A stretch of 64,000 bases of DNA from Chryseobacterium ureilyticum (GCF_900156735.1 NZ_FTOL01000009.1:62001-126000), one strand, 5' to 3'. Numbered from the stretch's first letter, positions 1-8,729 are shown. The notes: generated by a model not told the origin, from the letters alone. Translations and numbers: made by a program.

Positions 1-1218
1 AGATTAGAAAAAAAAGGAATTCTACCTATGGAAATGGGCTGGTTTCCGGAAAAAATCACCTCGGATATTGATGCTGTCATTCTTGGAATGCATGCCCACC
101 AGGACAACCCGGAATTGGCAAGAGCAAAAGAATTAGGGTTAAAAATATATTCTTACCCGGAATTCCTGTACGAACAGTCTAAAAATAAAACAAGAGTTGT
201 TATTGCAGGATCACATGGTAAAACTACCATCACTTCAATGATCCTCCATGTACTGAATTTCCATCAGAAAGATGTAGATTTCATGGTAGGTGCTCAGCTG
301 GAAGGTTTTGACTGTATGGTAAAGCTTACTCAGGATAATGACTTTATGGTTTTGGAAGGTGATGAATACCTTTCCTCTCCTATTGATCTACGTTCCAAGT
401 TTTTATTATACCAACCGAACATCGCTCTAATGAGTGGAATCGCATGGGATCATATCAATGTTTTTAAAACATTTGATGATTATATTGAACAGTTTAGAAA
501 ATTTGTGGCAAGCATTACAGCCGGTGGTGTTTTAGTATACAATGAAGAAGATCCTGAAGTAGTAAAAGTGGTGGAAAACGCTGAAAATTATTTCAGAAAA
601 ATCCCTTACAAAACTCCTGAATATGAGATCAACAACGGAAAAGTATATTTAAAAACTGAAATGGGTGATGTTCCCCTTTCTGTTTTTGGAGCATACAACC
701 TGTTGAATCTGGAAGGAGCAAGACACATCTGCCTGCAGCTTGGTATTATGGATGAAGACTTCTATGAAGCAATCATGAGCTTTAAAGGAGCCTCCAAACG
801 TCTTGAAAAAGTAGAAAGAGAAGATAAAGGAACATTATATAAAGACTTTGCTCACGCACCAAGCAAGGTAAAGGCGGCTGTAAAAGCATTTGTTGAGCAG
901 TTTAAAAATGAAAAGAAATACGGATTCCTTGAACTTCATACTTATTCAAGCTTAAATCCTGCCTTTTTGGAGCAATACGACCACGCAATGGACGGATTGG
1001 ATGAAGCAGTTGTATTCTATTCTGAAGATGCTTTAAAAATCAAAAGAATGGAACCTATTTCTCCAGAATTTATTAAGGAAAAATTCAAGAATGAAAATCT
1101 GAGAGTTTTCACCAACGCAGAAGACCTTCATGCCTACTGGAATACTTTAGATAAAACCAACGGTGTTTATCTGATGATGAGCTCTGGAAACTTTGGCGGG
1201 CTGGATCTGACGAAATAA
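1..1218 (+). CDS. mpl: Mpl-type Mur ligase (UDP-N-acetylmuramate:tripeptide ligase), 5' end outside window
   Basis: This is a cytoplasmic peptidoglycan-recycling ligase that would join recycled L-Ala-D-Glu-diaminopimelate to UDP-MurNAc using ATP. The frame is open from base 1; the first visible ATG is at 28. Numbering from that ATG, the P-loop GSHGKTT is at residues 61-67, the LEGDEY motif near 109-114, WDH at 140-142 and the Mur signature DFAHAPSK at 273-280. The C-terminal MMSSGNFGG resembles Mpl more than MurC. About 405 residues are visible against roughly 450 for the family, so only some 50 N-terminal residues are missing. A bidirectional terminator follows. MurC is the main alternative, but the C-terminal motif argues for Mpl. 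Confidence 0.88.
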   Translation, partial: RLEKKGILPMEMGWFPEKITSDIDAVILGMHAHQDNPELARAKELGLKIYSYPEFLYEQSKNKTRVVIAGSHGKTTITSMILHVLNFHQKDVDFMVGAQLEGFDCMVKLTQDNDFMVLEGDEYLSSPIDLRSKFLLYQPNIALMSGIAWDHINVFKTFDDYIEQFRKFVASITAGGVLVYNEEDPEVVKVVENAENYFRKIPYKTPEYEINNGKVYLKTEMGDVPLSVFGAYNLLNLEGARHICLQLGIMDEDFYEAIMSFKGASKRLEKVEREDKGTLYKDFAHAPSKVKAAVKAFVEQFKNEKKYGFLELHTYSSLNPAFLEQYDHAMDGLDEAVVFYSEDALKIKRMEPISPEFIKEKFKNENLRVFTNAEDLHAYWNTLDKTNGVYLMMSSGNFGGLDLTK

Positions 1219-1285
1219 ATTGAATTTGAAAATGGGTTAATTTGAGAATTTGAAAATAATCATACCTCAAATTCCATAATAAAAT

Positions 1286-1321
1286 AAAAATTCCTTTCAT
1301 ATTTTTGAAAGGAATTTTTAT
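1286..1321. terminator. Bidirectional intrinsic terminator
   Basis: A stem AAATTCCTTTC pairs with GAAAGGAATTT around a 7-base loop, with A and T tracts on the two sides. It lies between the convergent Mur ligase and the lipocalin-like gene and can serve both. Confidence 0.8.
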
Positions 1322-1322
1322 T

Positions 1323-1757
1323 TTATTTGACTTTGGTAAAGTAGGTCTTGATAATATCTGGAACACCATCCATATCTATATCTAAGCGTTCTTCAATAAC
1401 CATATTCATTTTAGTTAACTCTATAACCGTATTAGAAATATTCATATCATCCTCAAGCTTCATCTTCTTTGTCTGAGGATTATAGCTATACTTCATAGTA
1501 ACAGCAAAATCTTCAACACATTTGTTATCTTTAGCAGCATACCTTACTAATCTTGCCTCATACTCACTGAAATCAATCGTATTGAGTACATTACAACCGT
1601 TTGGTTCCTGAGTTATCGTTTTTTCTGTACTGGTTTGATAAGTTATTGACTTTCCTATTCTCCATGTTCCAACAATCGTTGGTTCTGGAGCAACATCATC
1701 ATCACTACAAGAAACTATAGCAGAAAATATGGCAAGAGATAGAAAAAAAATTTTCAT
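1323..1757 (-). CDS. Lipocalin-like lipoprotein
   Basis: A 144-residue secreted lipoprotein. Residues 1-17 form a signal peptide with a lipobox-like SAIVSC end, and the following SDDD resembles the export signal for outer-membrane lipoproteins in Flavobacteriia. The mature start IVGTWRIG is the GxW opening typical of lipocalin-like domains (DUF4923/lipocalin_4 type), followed by beta-rich sequence. It is a tandem paralogue of the broken gene immediately upstream (1830-2276), with which it shares the signal peptide, the IVG-W opening, the N-x-C region and an ending of the kind DxDGxxDxIKxYFxxxK. The ligand is unknown. Such small lipoproteins are common in Chryseobacterium; a specific role cannot be read from the sequence. 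Confidence 0.8.
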   Translation of the reverse strand: MKIFFLSLAIFSAIVSCSDDDVAPEPTIVGTWRIGKSITYQTSTEKTITQEPNGCNVLNTIDFSEYEARLVRYAAKDNKCVEDFAVTMKYSYNPQTKKMKLEDDMNISNTVIELTKMNMVIEERLDIDMDGVPDIIKTYFTKVK

Positions 1758-1829
1758 AGTTATTTTTAAATGTAAAGGAGAAAGTAATCTATAATCTATA
1801 TGTAGATGCCATTCTTTTTCTTCAAGTTT

Positions 1830-2276
1830 TTATTTGATTCTTCTAAAATAGAATTTGATAACATCTTTTATTCCGTCACCATCTACATCCGCGAGATGAT
1901 CTTCAAACACCATATCCGTTTGGGTTAATTGAGAAATGATATAAGAAAAATCTTGTTCTGCCTCATACCAAAACTTTTTAGATACCGGATCATAGGTGTA
2001 ATTTCGGGTAACAACATCCGTCTGTACACAGTTATTGTTTTCAGGAGCGAAAGTAATGGATGTCATATCCTTTTCTCTAAATTCGTGAGTACTCTTTTTC
2101 TCACACTCACTGAAAACCTGAACCTCCGTTTGTTTATTTCCTGATGTATATTTTTCAGCTTTATCTATATATCATTTTCCAACAATAGAAGCATTATTGG
2201 CTTGTGTTTCATCATCTTTGCTACTGCAGGATACCATTGCTGAAAACACAGCAAATGGAAGAAATAATTTTTTCAT
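1830..2276 (-). pseudogene. Lipocalin-like lipoprotein gene interrupted by an in-frame TGA
   Basis: Reading from the ATG at 2276 gives a complete lipoprotein signal (MKKLFLPFAVFSAMVSC), a short linker and IVGK. Codon 35 is then TGA (2174-2172), after which the frame continues uninterrupted to a TAA at 1830, 148 codons in all. In the paralogue downstream the equivalent position is the Trp of IVGTW, so a single TGG to TGA change explains the stop. A 78-residue fragment from an internal ATG at 2066 is open but lacks the signal peptide and the start of the domain. TGA ends other genes here (for example the CoA-transferase at 22446-23720), so recoding is not expected. It could be a sequencing error or a recent nonsense mutation. 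Confidence 0.82.
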
Positions 2277-2325
2277 GATTATAATTTAAAATTGTATTTA
2301 AAGCCCTAAAGTAATACAATTTTAT

Positions 2326-3387
2326 TTACTTCTCCATTGTTTGAAGTATGAGATTTCTCAGAATATCTTCCGTAGAAAGTTCACTGTACTTATGAATAGA
2401 CTGCCCCGCCCAGATTCCTACAAAGTCCAGATTCTGCTGAGATTTTGCTGCTTTGCGTAATGCATTTGTCAGTTTATTCTGATACGGGTAAGGTAAAATA
2501 TAGTCTGAATTTTCCACAATCTCAGTATATTTATTTTGAATCCCTCTTGCATATCGCCCGGAAAAGCTTTTCATTAAAATAATCTCATCTTCATTTATCT
2601 TTTTAAGTTTATCTTTTTCAAAAGGCTCTAAAGCACTTTCCTGAGAAGCTAATAATAGATTTCCAACTTGAAATCCTTGTGCCCCCAGCTCTTTTACCGC
2701 CTGTAGAGTTTTCGCATTATAAATTCCACCTGCATAAATCAATGGAACCTTTGTATGATCATAAACCTGTGATAATAAAGACAATCCTCCTATCTGCGGA
2801 ACATAATCAGGATCAAAAGTTCCTCTGTGTCCTCCGGCTTCCGTTCCTTGTACACAAATGATATCAATTCCTGATTTTTCGAGAATTACAGCCTCTTTTA
2901 CAGAAGTGCAGGTTCCGATAAGCGTTACTTCATTTTCCTTTAATTTCTGAATGCTCTGGTCGTCAAGATTTCCAAAAGTAAAGCTTACAATTTTACATTC
3001 CTCTTCTATAATTACATCGATCAATTCATGATACCCATTTATGGTAAGAGCTGATAAATCAGGAAGTTTAACCTCAATATTATTTTCTTTGGCTAATTGT
3101 TCAAGGAAATTCTTTGTTTTAAAAAATTGATCTTTTAAAGCATCTGTGATTTCAGGAATATAATGAGCAAAAATATTGACTGCGAAAGGTTTATCTGTCA
3201 GTTTTTTTGTTGCCCGAATCAATTCAGTAGATTCATTCGATGAAAGATCTCCCAATGCCAATGAACCTAAACAATCTGCTCTCGCAGCCGCTGCTACCAT
3301 CTGTATCGTACTCACGCCAAACATCGGAGCCTGAATGACAGGATATTTTACGCCTACTCTTTTACTAATTGTATCTGACCAAAACAT
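2326..3387 (-). CDS. Nitronate monooxygenase (2-nitropropane dioxygenase family)
   Basis: A 353-residue FMN-dependent TIM-barrel enzyme expected to oxidise propionate-3-nitronate or similar nitronates. The N-terminal PVIQAPMFGVS at 16-26, the phosphate-binding GTEAGGHRG at 181-189 with the likely catalytic His187, and the second FMN-binding segment PLIYAGGI followed by GFQVGNLLL are all present. Length fits class I enzymes. The family also includes NAD(P)H:quinone reductases and FabK-like enoyl reductases, so the substrate is uncertain. It stands alone, with 145 bases to the aldo/keto reductase upstream. Confidence 0.85.
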   Translation of the reverse strand: MFWSDTISKRVGVKYPVIQAPMFGVSTIQMVAAAARADCLGSLALGDLSSNESTELIRATKKLTDKPFAVNIFAHYIPEITDALKDQFFKTKNFLEQLAKENNIEVKLPDLSALTINGYHELIDVIIEEECKIVSFTFGNLDDQSIQKLKENEVTLIGTCTSVKEAVILEKSGIDIICVQGTEAGGHRGTFDPDYVPQIGGLSLLSQVYDHTKVPLIYAGGIYNAKTLQAVKELGAQGFQVGNLLLASQESALEPFEKDKLKKINEDEIILMKSFSGRYARGIQNKYTEIVENSDYILPYPYQNKLTNALRKAAKSQQNLDFVGIWAGQSIHKYSELSTEDILRNLILQTMEK

Positions 3388-3478
3388 AACAAATTATTTT
3401 AATTAAAAAGGTACAAAAAATAGGACGATCTCAGTTTCAACAGAATATGACATTCCTCACCATTACATAAAATAAAAA

Positions 3479-3513
3479 TCCCGCAGATCTCACAATATGT
3501 GTAATCTACGGGA
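3479..3513 (-). terminator. Intrinsic terminator of the aldo/keto reductase
   Basis: A TCCCG-AGAT / ATCT-CGGGA stem with one internal mismatch. On the minus strand it is followed by ATTTTTATTTT just after the stop codon at 3533. Confidence 0.65.
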
Positions 3514-3532
3514 AATATTTAATTAATTAAGC

Positions 3533-4408
3533 TTAAATATCTGCTACAGCATTCAGCATTTTCTGCTCCCATTCAGGATCTTTCGGATCAAAGAACAATC
3601 GTTTTCCTGTATCTAAAGAACGAACGATATTCATTTCATCTTCTGTCAGTTCAAAATCAAATACATTAAAGTTTTCTTCAATTCTTGACGGAGTTACAGA
3701 TTTTGGAATTACAACAAAGCCTTCCTGCAAATGCCATCTCAGAATTACCTGAGCTACTGTTTTACCATATTTTTCAGCAATTGCTTTTAATTCTTCATTG
3801 GATAAAAGGTTTGCATTTCCGTTTCCAAGTGGGCTCCAAGGCTGAGTAATGATATTATTTTCTCTATCATAAACCTGCAACTCTTTTTGCTGGAATACCG
3901 GATGTAACTCAATTTGATTGATCACCGGAAGAACTGTAGAATTTGCTTTCAATTCCTCTAGTTTTTCAACTGTAAAATTACAAACACCAATTGCTTTGAT
4001 TTTTCCTTCGTTATAAAGTTCCTCTAAAGCTTTCCATGTTCCCAGAAAATCTCCGTAAGGCCAGTGGATAAGATACATATCCAGGTAATCCATCTGCAAT
4101 CTGTCTAATGTTCTTTGAAAAGCACTTTTTGCCTTTTCATACCCATGATCCTGAACCCAAACTTTTGAAGTAATAAACAATTCATCTCTATTCACCCCAC
4201 TATTTTTCACCGCTGCCCCTACCGCAGTTTCATTCTGGTAAATAGCTGCCGTATCAATCATTCTGTATCCAGTTTGAATTGCTTTGATAACTGCATTTTC
4301 ACATTCTTTCAGATCTTCCATCTGCCATACTCCAAAGCCTAAAGCAGGAATATCTACTCCATTATTTAAGGTAACTACAGGCTGCCCTGCATATATTTTC
4401 TTTTGCAT
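3533..4408 (-). CDS. Aldo/keto reductase (2,5-diketo-D-gluconate reductase-like)
   Basis: A 291-residue NADPH-dependent carbonyl reductase. The full catalytic tetrad is visible: Asp52 and Tyr57 in the DTAAIY segment, Lys82 in ITSKVW and His115 in LIHWP. The later VIPKSVTPSRIEEN segment is the NADPH adenosine-binding site. Length and motifs match the AKR5-type soluble reductases. The substrate is unknown; such enzymes usually reduce aldehydes or methylglyoxal. It is monocistronic, with its own terminator downstream. A second, distantly related aldo/keto reductase lies at 9796-10779. Confidence 0.9.
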   Translation of the reverse strand: MQKKIYAGQPVVTLNNGVDIPALGFGVWQMEDLKECENAVIKAIQTGYRMIDTAAIYQNETAVGAAVKNSGVNRDELFITSKVWVQDHGYEKAKSAFQRTLDRLQMDYLDMYLIHWPYGDFLGTWKALEELYNEGKIKAIGVCNFTVEKLEELKANSTVLPVINQIELHPVFQQKELQVYDRENNIITQPWSPLGNGNANLLSNEELKAIAEKYGKTVAQVILRWHLQEGFVVIPKSVTPSRIEENFNVFDFELTEDEMNIVRSLDTGKRLFFDPKDPEWEQKMLNAVADI

Positions 4409-4517
4409 AAATCTTTATTTTAATGATTAATATAAAGTGATTAAACAAATTTGCAACAAAAAATCGGAAGTTGCGCTTACCAATTTTACTGTTTCCTGTT
4501 AAAAGTTGCTTTTAAAC

Positions 4518-4588
4518 TGCCACTAATGCACGAATATTTTTTTTAACAGTTAAAAAATAATCAATCATTTATTAATGCATTCGTGGCA
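4518..4588. repeat. Dispersed intergenic palindromic repeat, family 1 (GCCACGAATGCAC), copy 1
   Basis: The left arm TGCCACTAATGCACGAAT and the right arm ATTAATGCATTCGTGGCA are reverse complements at 15 of 18 positions, separated by about 34 AT-rich bases. The same arms recur at 14329-14420, 16510-16650 and 49089-49179. It fills part of the 303-base gap between the aldo/keto reductase and the acetyltransferase. Confidence 0.85.
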
Positions 4589-4688
4589 AAAAATCAATTG
4601 TATATTAAAATCCATCATTATTGCTTTTTTAAAACTAAAAAATCTTCTATACTATCCCTAATCTCTGACTTCAACACCTTATTTTCGT

Positions 4689-4696
4689 TATTTTTG
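4689..4696 (+). promoter_or_regulatory. Bacteroidetes -7 promoter element TATTTTTG
   Basis: Matches TAnnTTTG and ends 15 bases before the acetyltransferase ATG at 4712. No clear -33 TTG was found at the expected distance. Confidence 0.5.
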
Positions 4697-4711
4697 TAAA
4701 AATTTAAAATC

Positions 4712-5146
4712 ATGTCACATCAATTCAGACTCGCCAATACAGAAGACTATCCAAAAATCATGGAGATTTGGGAATCTGCAGTAAAAGCCACTCACGACTT
4801 CCTTGCCCAAGAAGATTTCAATGAGTTCAAAGAAGCTATTCCAAGAGATTATCTTCCCCATCTGGAAGTTTACTTAATTACAGAAAATAATGATCCAAAG
4901 GGTTTTGCTTCCGTAGCTGAAGGCAATCTTGAAATGCTTTTCATTCATGATGACATGCGTGGAAAAGGATATGGTAAAAGGCTTTATCAATTTATGAAAG
5001 AGCAAACCGGGCTTACAAAAGTAGATGTTAACGAACAAAATCCTCTAGCAATTGGGTTTTATGAAAAGATGGGCTTCAAAAAGGTAGGAAGATCAGAAAA
5101 AGACGGCTCAGGGAAAGATTATCCGCTTATCCATATGAGTTTGTAA
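4712..5146 (+). CDS. GNAT-family N-acetyltransferase
   Basis: A 144-residue single-domain acetyltransferase. The acetyl-CoA pyrophosphate-binding motif RGKGYG is at residues 83-88, followed by the helix GKRLYQFMKE and the family C-terminal pattern NPLAIGFYEKMGFKKVGR. The sequence resembles small YafP/YjaB-like GNATs whose substrates are undefined. One base separates its stop from the ATG of the next GNAT gene, so the two are co-transcribed. Confidence 0.88.
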   Translation: MSHQFRLANTEDYPKIMEIWESAVKATHDFLAQEDFNEFKEAIPRDYLPHLEVYLITENNDPKGFASVAEGNLEMLFIHDDMRGKGYGKRLYQFMKEQTGLTKVDVNEQNPLAIGFYEKMGFKKVGRSEKDGSGKDYPLIHMSL

Positions 5147-5147
5147 T

Positions 5148-5612
5148 ATGGAAGAGTTTAGCTTTAATAAAATCGATAAAGACTCGGGAATCCCTTATGA
5201 ACTGTTGTTGTTAGCAGATGAAACAAGAGATGCTATTGATCAGTATATTTTTAAATGTGATATCTATTTGCTCTACGACGGAACGGAAAGTATTGCTGTA
5301 ATGGCTTTATATAAGAACGGTGATTCTGAGCTTGAAATTAAAAACATTGCCGTTATTGAAAGTTATAGAAGTAAAGGAATAGGAAGCATTTTAATCAAAA
5401 AAGCGAAAGAAATTGCCCTTGACAGTCATTACAAAATTCTGAGTGTCGGGACTTCCGATACCGGATTTCAGCAGATCAGGTTTTATGAAAAAAATAGTTT
5501 CAAAAAAACAGGGATACGTAAAGATTTCTTTATTGAAAATTACCCATCCCCGATTTATGAAAACGGTTTGCAGATGCGGGATATGATTATTTTAGAATTT
5601 TCTTTATCTTAA
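5148..5612 (+). CDS. GNAT-family N-acetyltransferase
   Basis: A 154-residue acetyltransferase with the acetyl-CoA motif RSKGIG at residues 74-79 and the late RFYEKNSFKKTG segment. The N-terminal half is more divergent, with YELLLLADETRD in place of the usual beta1-alpha1 region. It is the second gene of a two-gene unit with the GNAT before it. Its last four bases overlap the last bases of the convergent GNAT gene, so the two transcripts must run into each other. The substrate is unknown. Confidence 0.86.
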   Translation: MEEFSFNKIDKDSGIPYELLLLADETRDAIDQYIFKCDIYLLYDGTESIAVMALYKNGDSELEIKNIAVIESYRSKGIGSILIKKAKEIALDSHYKILSVGTSDTGFQQIRFYEKNSFKKTGIRKDFFIENYPSPIYENGLQMRDMIILEFSLS

Positions 5613-6124
5613 ACTTGCCAATCTGCCTGTTGAATCGCATAAATTAAACCTTTATGCCCATCAAAATCGAATTCTTTATTAAAAGTCAGCCCTAGCTTCT
5701 GCAATACCATTATAGAAGCTATATTTTCAGACATAACCCTTCCAATAACTTTTTCAAGACGCAACTGTTCAAATCCATATTTCAAACAGGCAGTAGCACT
5801 TTCTGTGGCTAATCCTTTATTCCAATGCTCCTCAAAGAATCTAAAGCCAATATCCGTTTCATTCTTAGAACGGTCATATTTCAACCCACACCATCCTAAA
5901 AATTCATGACTTAATTGATCAATTACAGCCCACCTTCCATACCCATTGACTTTATAATCTTTATAATTTTTCAAAAAAGTATAGGCATCTTCAATATTTT
6001 TAAAAGATGAATCTCCGGTATATCTTATAACATTCGGATTTTCATTCAGTTTACAAAAATTAATCGCATCTTCAACCGTTAATTCCCTTAGCAGAAGTCG
6101 ATCTGTTTCCAAAATTTTCTTCAT
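5609..6124 (-). CDS. RimJ/RimL-type GNAT N-acetyltransferase
   Basis: A 171-residue acetyltransferase of the ribosomal-protein-alanine type. It opens with the family pattern ETDRLLLRELTVEDA, and HWNKGLATE is the acetyl-CoA-binding loop, followed by YGFEQLRLEKVIGRVMSENIAS and LQKLGL. Homologues acetylate protein N-termini or small amines; no substrate can be assigned. It lies 11 bases downstream of the LysR gene on the same strand, so it is probably in the LysR transcript, and it is convergent with the preceding GNAT pair. Confidence 0.88.
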   Translation of the reverse strand: MKKILETDRLLLRELTVEDAINFCKLNENPNVIRYTGDSSFKNIEDAYTFLKNYKDYKVNGYGRWAVIDQLSHEFLGWCGLKYDRSKNETDIGFRFFEEHWNKGLATESATACLKYGFEQLRLEKVIGRVMSENIASIMVLQKLGLTFNKEFDFDGHKGLIYAIQQADWQV

Positions 6125-6135
6125 TTCAAACTGTA

Positions 6136-7038
6136 TTAATTTTTACCCATCATCTTACGGAATAATCCTTTTATATGATCTATTTCTGTTTGATAATTAG
6201 TCTTTTTTCTGGAACCAAAATATAAGGTATTTTCCAGTTTTTTCTTGCCTTCCCAGATTAATTTTACTTCTCCGTTATCTATCTCATTTTTACATAAAAA
6301 ATCGGGAACTACAGCCAATCCAGCACCTCCTTTCAGACAACGGATGATTGAATTTAAGTTAGGAACGATATAATTCGGGCGGAAGTTTGGTTTGTGACCA
6401 AAATTCAAGGTCCAGAATTGAAAAAGATGTTCCATATCTCCTGTGGTTCCGTACCATTTCTCATTCTTCAGCCACTCTTCAATCTGTTCTGCATCTTTTG
6501 TTTTTAAAACCTTTTTGAATGCATCCGTATCCACATCTTTTCCGCCTACCAGAATGATCTGCTCAGAAGAAAACGCTTCATGTTCTATATTGGGCGAAGA
6601 GCCTTTTTTAGGAGTAATGATAAGGTCCAAAATCCCTTTATCCAACTGATCCAACATTTCAGGATATTCTCCAAAACTAATGATAAGGTTGAAGGGTAAT
6701 GAAGATACATATTGCTCCAAAGTCGTCTGGAAGGTTTCAAAGCACATTCCCACACTGATCGTAGGTGTATGCTTTTCCGTAGATTTCTGAAAATTCTTTT
6801 CTACATCTTCCAATTTCGTAAGAGGTTCTGCTACGGCATTAAATAATACCTTTCCTCTTTCCGTAGGAATCATTTTTCTCCCGGTTCTGTCAAACAGCTT
6901 ATATCCGACATATGCTTCCAGTGAGCTTAAATGCAAACTCACACCCGGTTGTGAAATAAATAAAGAATCTGCCGCTCCCGTCAATGTCCCGGTTTTATAG
7001 ATCGCCTTAAAAGTACGATACCATTCTAAATTAACCAT
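6136..7038 (-). CDS. LysR-family transcriptional regulator
   Basis: A 300-residue DNA-binding regulator. Residues 2-61 form the winged HTH (LEWYRTFKAIYKTGTLTGAA, then SQPGVSLHLSSLE and LFDRTGRKMIPTERG), and residues 90-295 form the periplasmic-binding-like effector domain. The domain order and length are standard for the family. Its neighbours are unusual for LysR: no divergent target gene sits next to it. The upstream metallophosphoesterase is on the same strand and the GNAT gene follows. A possible target is the MdaB-led cluster starting at 8115, because LysR proteins often control such quinone reductases, but this is inference. Confidence 0.9.
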   Translation of the reverse strand: MVNLEWYRTFKAIYKTGTLTGAADSLFISQPGVSLHLSSLEAYVGYKLFDRTGRKMIPTERGKVLFNAVAEPLTKLEDVEKNFQKSTEKHTPTISVGMCFETFQTTLEQYVSSLPFNLIISFGEYPEMLDQLDKGILDLIITPKKGSSPNIEHEAFSSEQIILVGGKDVDTDAFKKVLKTKDAEQIEEWLKNEKWYGTTGDMEHLFQFWTLNFGHKPNFRPNYIVPNLNSIIRCLKGGAGLAVVPDFLCKNEIDNGEVKLIWEGKKKLENTLYFGSRKKTNYQTEIDHIKGLFRKMMGKN

Positions 7039-7062
7039 GACTTAATTATTAATATTATGATA

Positions 7063-7070
7063 CAAAGTTA
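7063..7070 (-). promoter_or_regulatory. -7 promoter element TAACTTTG of the LysR gene
   Basis: A perfect TAnnTTTG match on the minus strand, 24 bases before the LysR ATG. It gives the regulator a promoter separate from the metallophosphoesterase upstream. Confidence 0.55.
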
Positions 7071-7078
7071 CAAAATAA

Positions 7079-7825
7079 TTATAATATTAATACATTATCA
7101 TTTTTCAGAAAGGAAGCGTAATAATCTGGAATCTCACTTTCTTTAATCTTTTGTATCACTTCCTCAATCGGATAGCTTAGTTGTATAATTTCCGGGATAA
7201 TCTTTTCTTCAGTTAAGTACAATATTAAATAAGATGCCAGTCGGTTCTCTTCCTTAGATCTACCCACAGAACCACAATTGACAGCCCATTTTTTATTTTC
7301 AAACTGCTTTTGGAATGATAAATGAGTGTGTCCCATTACAATCAGATCTGCTTTTGAATCTTCCAGCATACTCAGAAATACTTCATCAGTTTCAGATTCA
7401 TATAAATAAGTATCATTACTTGTCAGACTGGAGTGTACCAACTGAATATCCCAGTGTCTTTTTCCTACTTTATAATTTAATTTTAAATGAAAAGGAAGTT
7501 CAGACAGGAAAATTTTATTTTCAGCGTTGATGTATTTTTTAGAATGATCTATTGCAATAAATCTTGCTTCTGTTTCTTCTTGAGAATGTTTAGACAAGGG
7601 AAAAACAGGTATATCAAAAGCAATTCTTTCATCATGATTTCCCATCAGGCAAGGAGTATTTAAACTCTTAATCCTTTCTATAACTTCGTTTCCCCAAGGG
7701 GCAAAATCCACAAGATCTCCCAAACAGAATTTCTGATGAATTCCCCTTTGTTCAATATCTTTCAACACCGCTTCCAACGCAGGAAGATTTCCATGTACAT
7801 CACTGAAAATCGCTATCTGTATCAT
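7079..7825 (-). CDS. Calcineurin-like metallophosphoesterase (YfcE/diadenosine tetraphosphatase-like)
   Basis: A 248-residue binuclear-metal phosphoesterase. All metal-binding blocks are present: SDVHGN at residues 8-13, GDLVD at 36-40, GNHDE at 62-66, a VHSS segment in the middle and GHTH near 166-169, followed by NCGSVGR. The last motif is typical of the YfcE/MJ0936 subgroup that cleaves phosphodiesters or dinucleoside polyphosphates. Cytoplasmic, with no signal peptide. It is transcribed towards the LysR gene, 40 bases apart. Confidence 0.88.
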   Translation of the reverse strand: MIQIAIFSDVHGNLPALEAVLKDIEQRGIHQKFCLGDLVDFAPWGNEVIERIKSLNTPCLMGNHDERIAFDIPVFPLSKHSQEETEARFIAIDHSKKYINAENKIFLSELPFHLKLNYKVGKRHWDIQLVHSSLTSNDTYLYESETDEVFLSMLEDSKADLIVMGHTHLSFQKQFENKKWAVNCGSVGRSKEENRLASYLILYLTEEKIIPEIIQLSYPIEEVIQKIKESEIPDYYASFLKNDNVLIL

Positions 7826-7844
7826 TCTCTGTCAATTTGTTAAT

Positions 7845-7852
7845 CAAATGTA
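7845..7852 (-). promoter_or_regulatory. -7 promoter element TACATTTG of the metallophosphoesterase
   Basis: A TAnnTTTG match on the minus strand, 19 bases before the ATG at 7825. Confidence 0.5.
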
Positions 7853-7938
7853 CAAGACGAATGGGAATTACGGTTCAAATATAACATGACATTTTACCAT
7901 GAAATAACGAATAATTATAGTGAGTTTTTGCTTCTCAA

Positions 7939-7993
7939 AGTGAATTATCAATTGGCACAAATCATAAAAATTGATAAGTGAAGCGAATTCACT
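7939..7993. repeat. Imperfect inverted repeat, GTCAATT/GCGAAGC family, degenerate copy
   Basis: TGAATTATCAATT at 7940 faces AATTGATAAGTGAAGCGAATTCA at 7969-7991. The arm contains the GCGAA core seen at 45418-45612 and 51304-51342. The rest of this 289-base gap is AT-rich and shows nothing beyond the two promoters. Confidence 0.5.
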
Positions 7994-8077
7994 ATTCTCC
8001 TTATATAAAATTTTAAATATAAATATTCTGATACATTACTATAATTTATATTATTTTAATTATACAATACTCTAATG

Positions 8078-8085
8078 TAACTTTG
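8078..8085 (+). promoter_or_regulatory. -7 promoter element TAACTTTG of the MdaB operon
   Basis: A perfect TAnnTTTG match ending 29 bases before the mdaB ATG. No second promoter was seen before 10780, so it is the likely start for the next four genes. Confidence 0.6.
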
Positions 8086-8114
8086 CAGAGTAAAATTTAA
8101 ACAATCATAAAGAA

Positions 8115-8729
8115 ATGAAAAAAGTACTTATCATCAACGGAGGACAAAATTTCGGACATTCCGGAGGAAAATATAATCAGACTATCGCAGAAAATACATT
8201 AGCTGTTCTTAAAGAATTTGAGAATGTAGAGGTAAAGATAACAAACGTAAGTGAAAATTATGACAAACATGAAGAAGTAGAAAAGTTTGTCTGGGCAGAT
8301 TATATTATTTACCATACCCCAATCTGGTGGTTCCAGCTTCCGAACGGACTTAAAAAATACATTGATGAAGTTTTCACGGCTGGTCACGCTAAAGGTATCT
8401 ATAAAAGTGATGGAAGAAATGCTGAGAATCCTGAAATCAATTACGGTACAGGAGGAATGCTTGGTGGTAGAAAATATATGTTGACTACAAGCTGGAATGC
8501 TCCGGCAACAGCATTTACTCTTCCTGGGGAATTTTTTAATGAAAAAAGTGTAGATGAAGGACCTTTATTTGGGTTCCATAGAATGAACGCCTTTGTATCC
8601 TTAGAAAAAATGGAAAGTTTCCACTTCCATGATGTAGAAAAGAATGCCAATATAGAGCGCGATATGAAACTCTACAGAGAGCACGTTAAAAATGTATTTG
8701 AAAAAGAATTAACACATGAATTAGTATAA
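8115..8729 (+). CDS. mdaB: NAD(P)H:quinone oxidoreductase, MdaB-like
   Basis: A 204-residue flavodoxin-fold FAD enzyme that reduces quinones by two electrons and so avoids semiquinone radicals. Visible signatures are the N-terminal LIINGGQNFGHSGGKYN with its flavin-phosphate loop, YHTPIWWFQLPNGLKKYID at about 66-84 with TAGHAKGIY after it, and GGMLGGRKYMLTTSWNAP. These match MdaB rather than KefF/NQO1. The stop codon overlaps the ATG of the ABM gene by one base (TAATG). In E. coli mdaB is also followed by the ABM quinol monooxygenase ygiN, which supports both calls. Confidence 0.9.
   Translation: MKKVLIINGGQNFGHSGGKYNQTIAENTLAVLKEFENVEVKITNVSENYDKHEEVEKFVWADYIIYHTPIWWFQLPNGLKKYIDEVFTAGHAKGIYKSDGRNAENPEINYGTGGMLGGRKYMLTTSWNAPATAFTLPGEFFNEKSVDEGPLFGFHRMNAFVSLEKMESFHFHDVEKNANIERDMKLYREHVKNVFEKELTHELV

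Noticed and set aside
2326..3387. FabK enoyl reductase as an alternative for the flavin enzyme
   Set aside because: The GTEAGGHRG His motif fits nitronate monooxygenases, though the families are close, so the call stays at family level.
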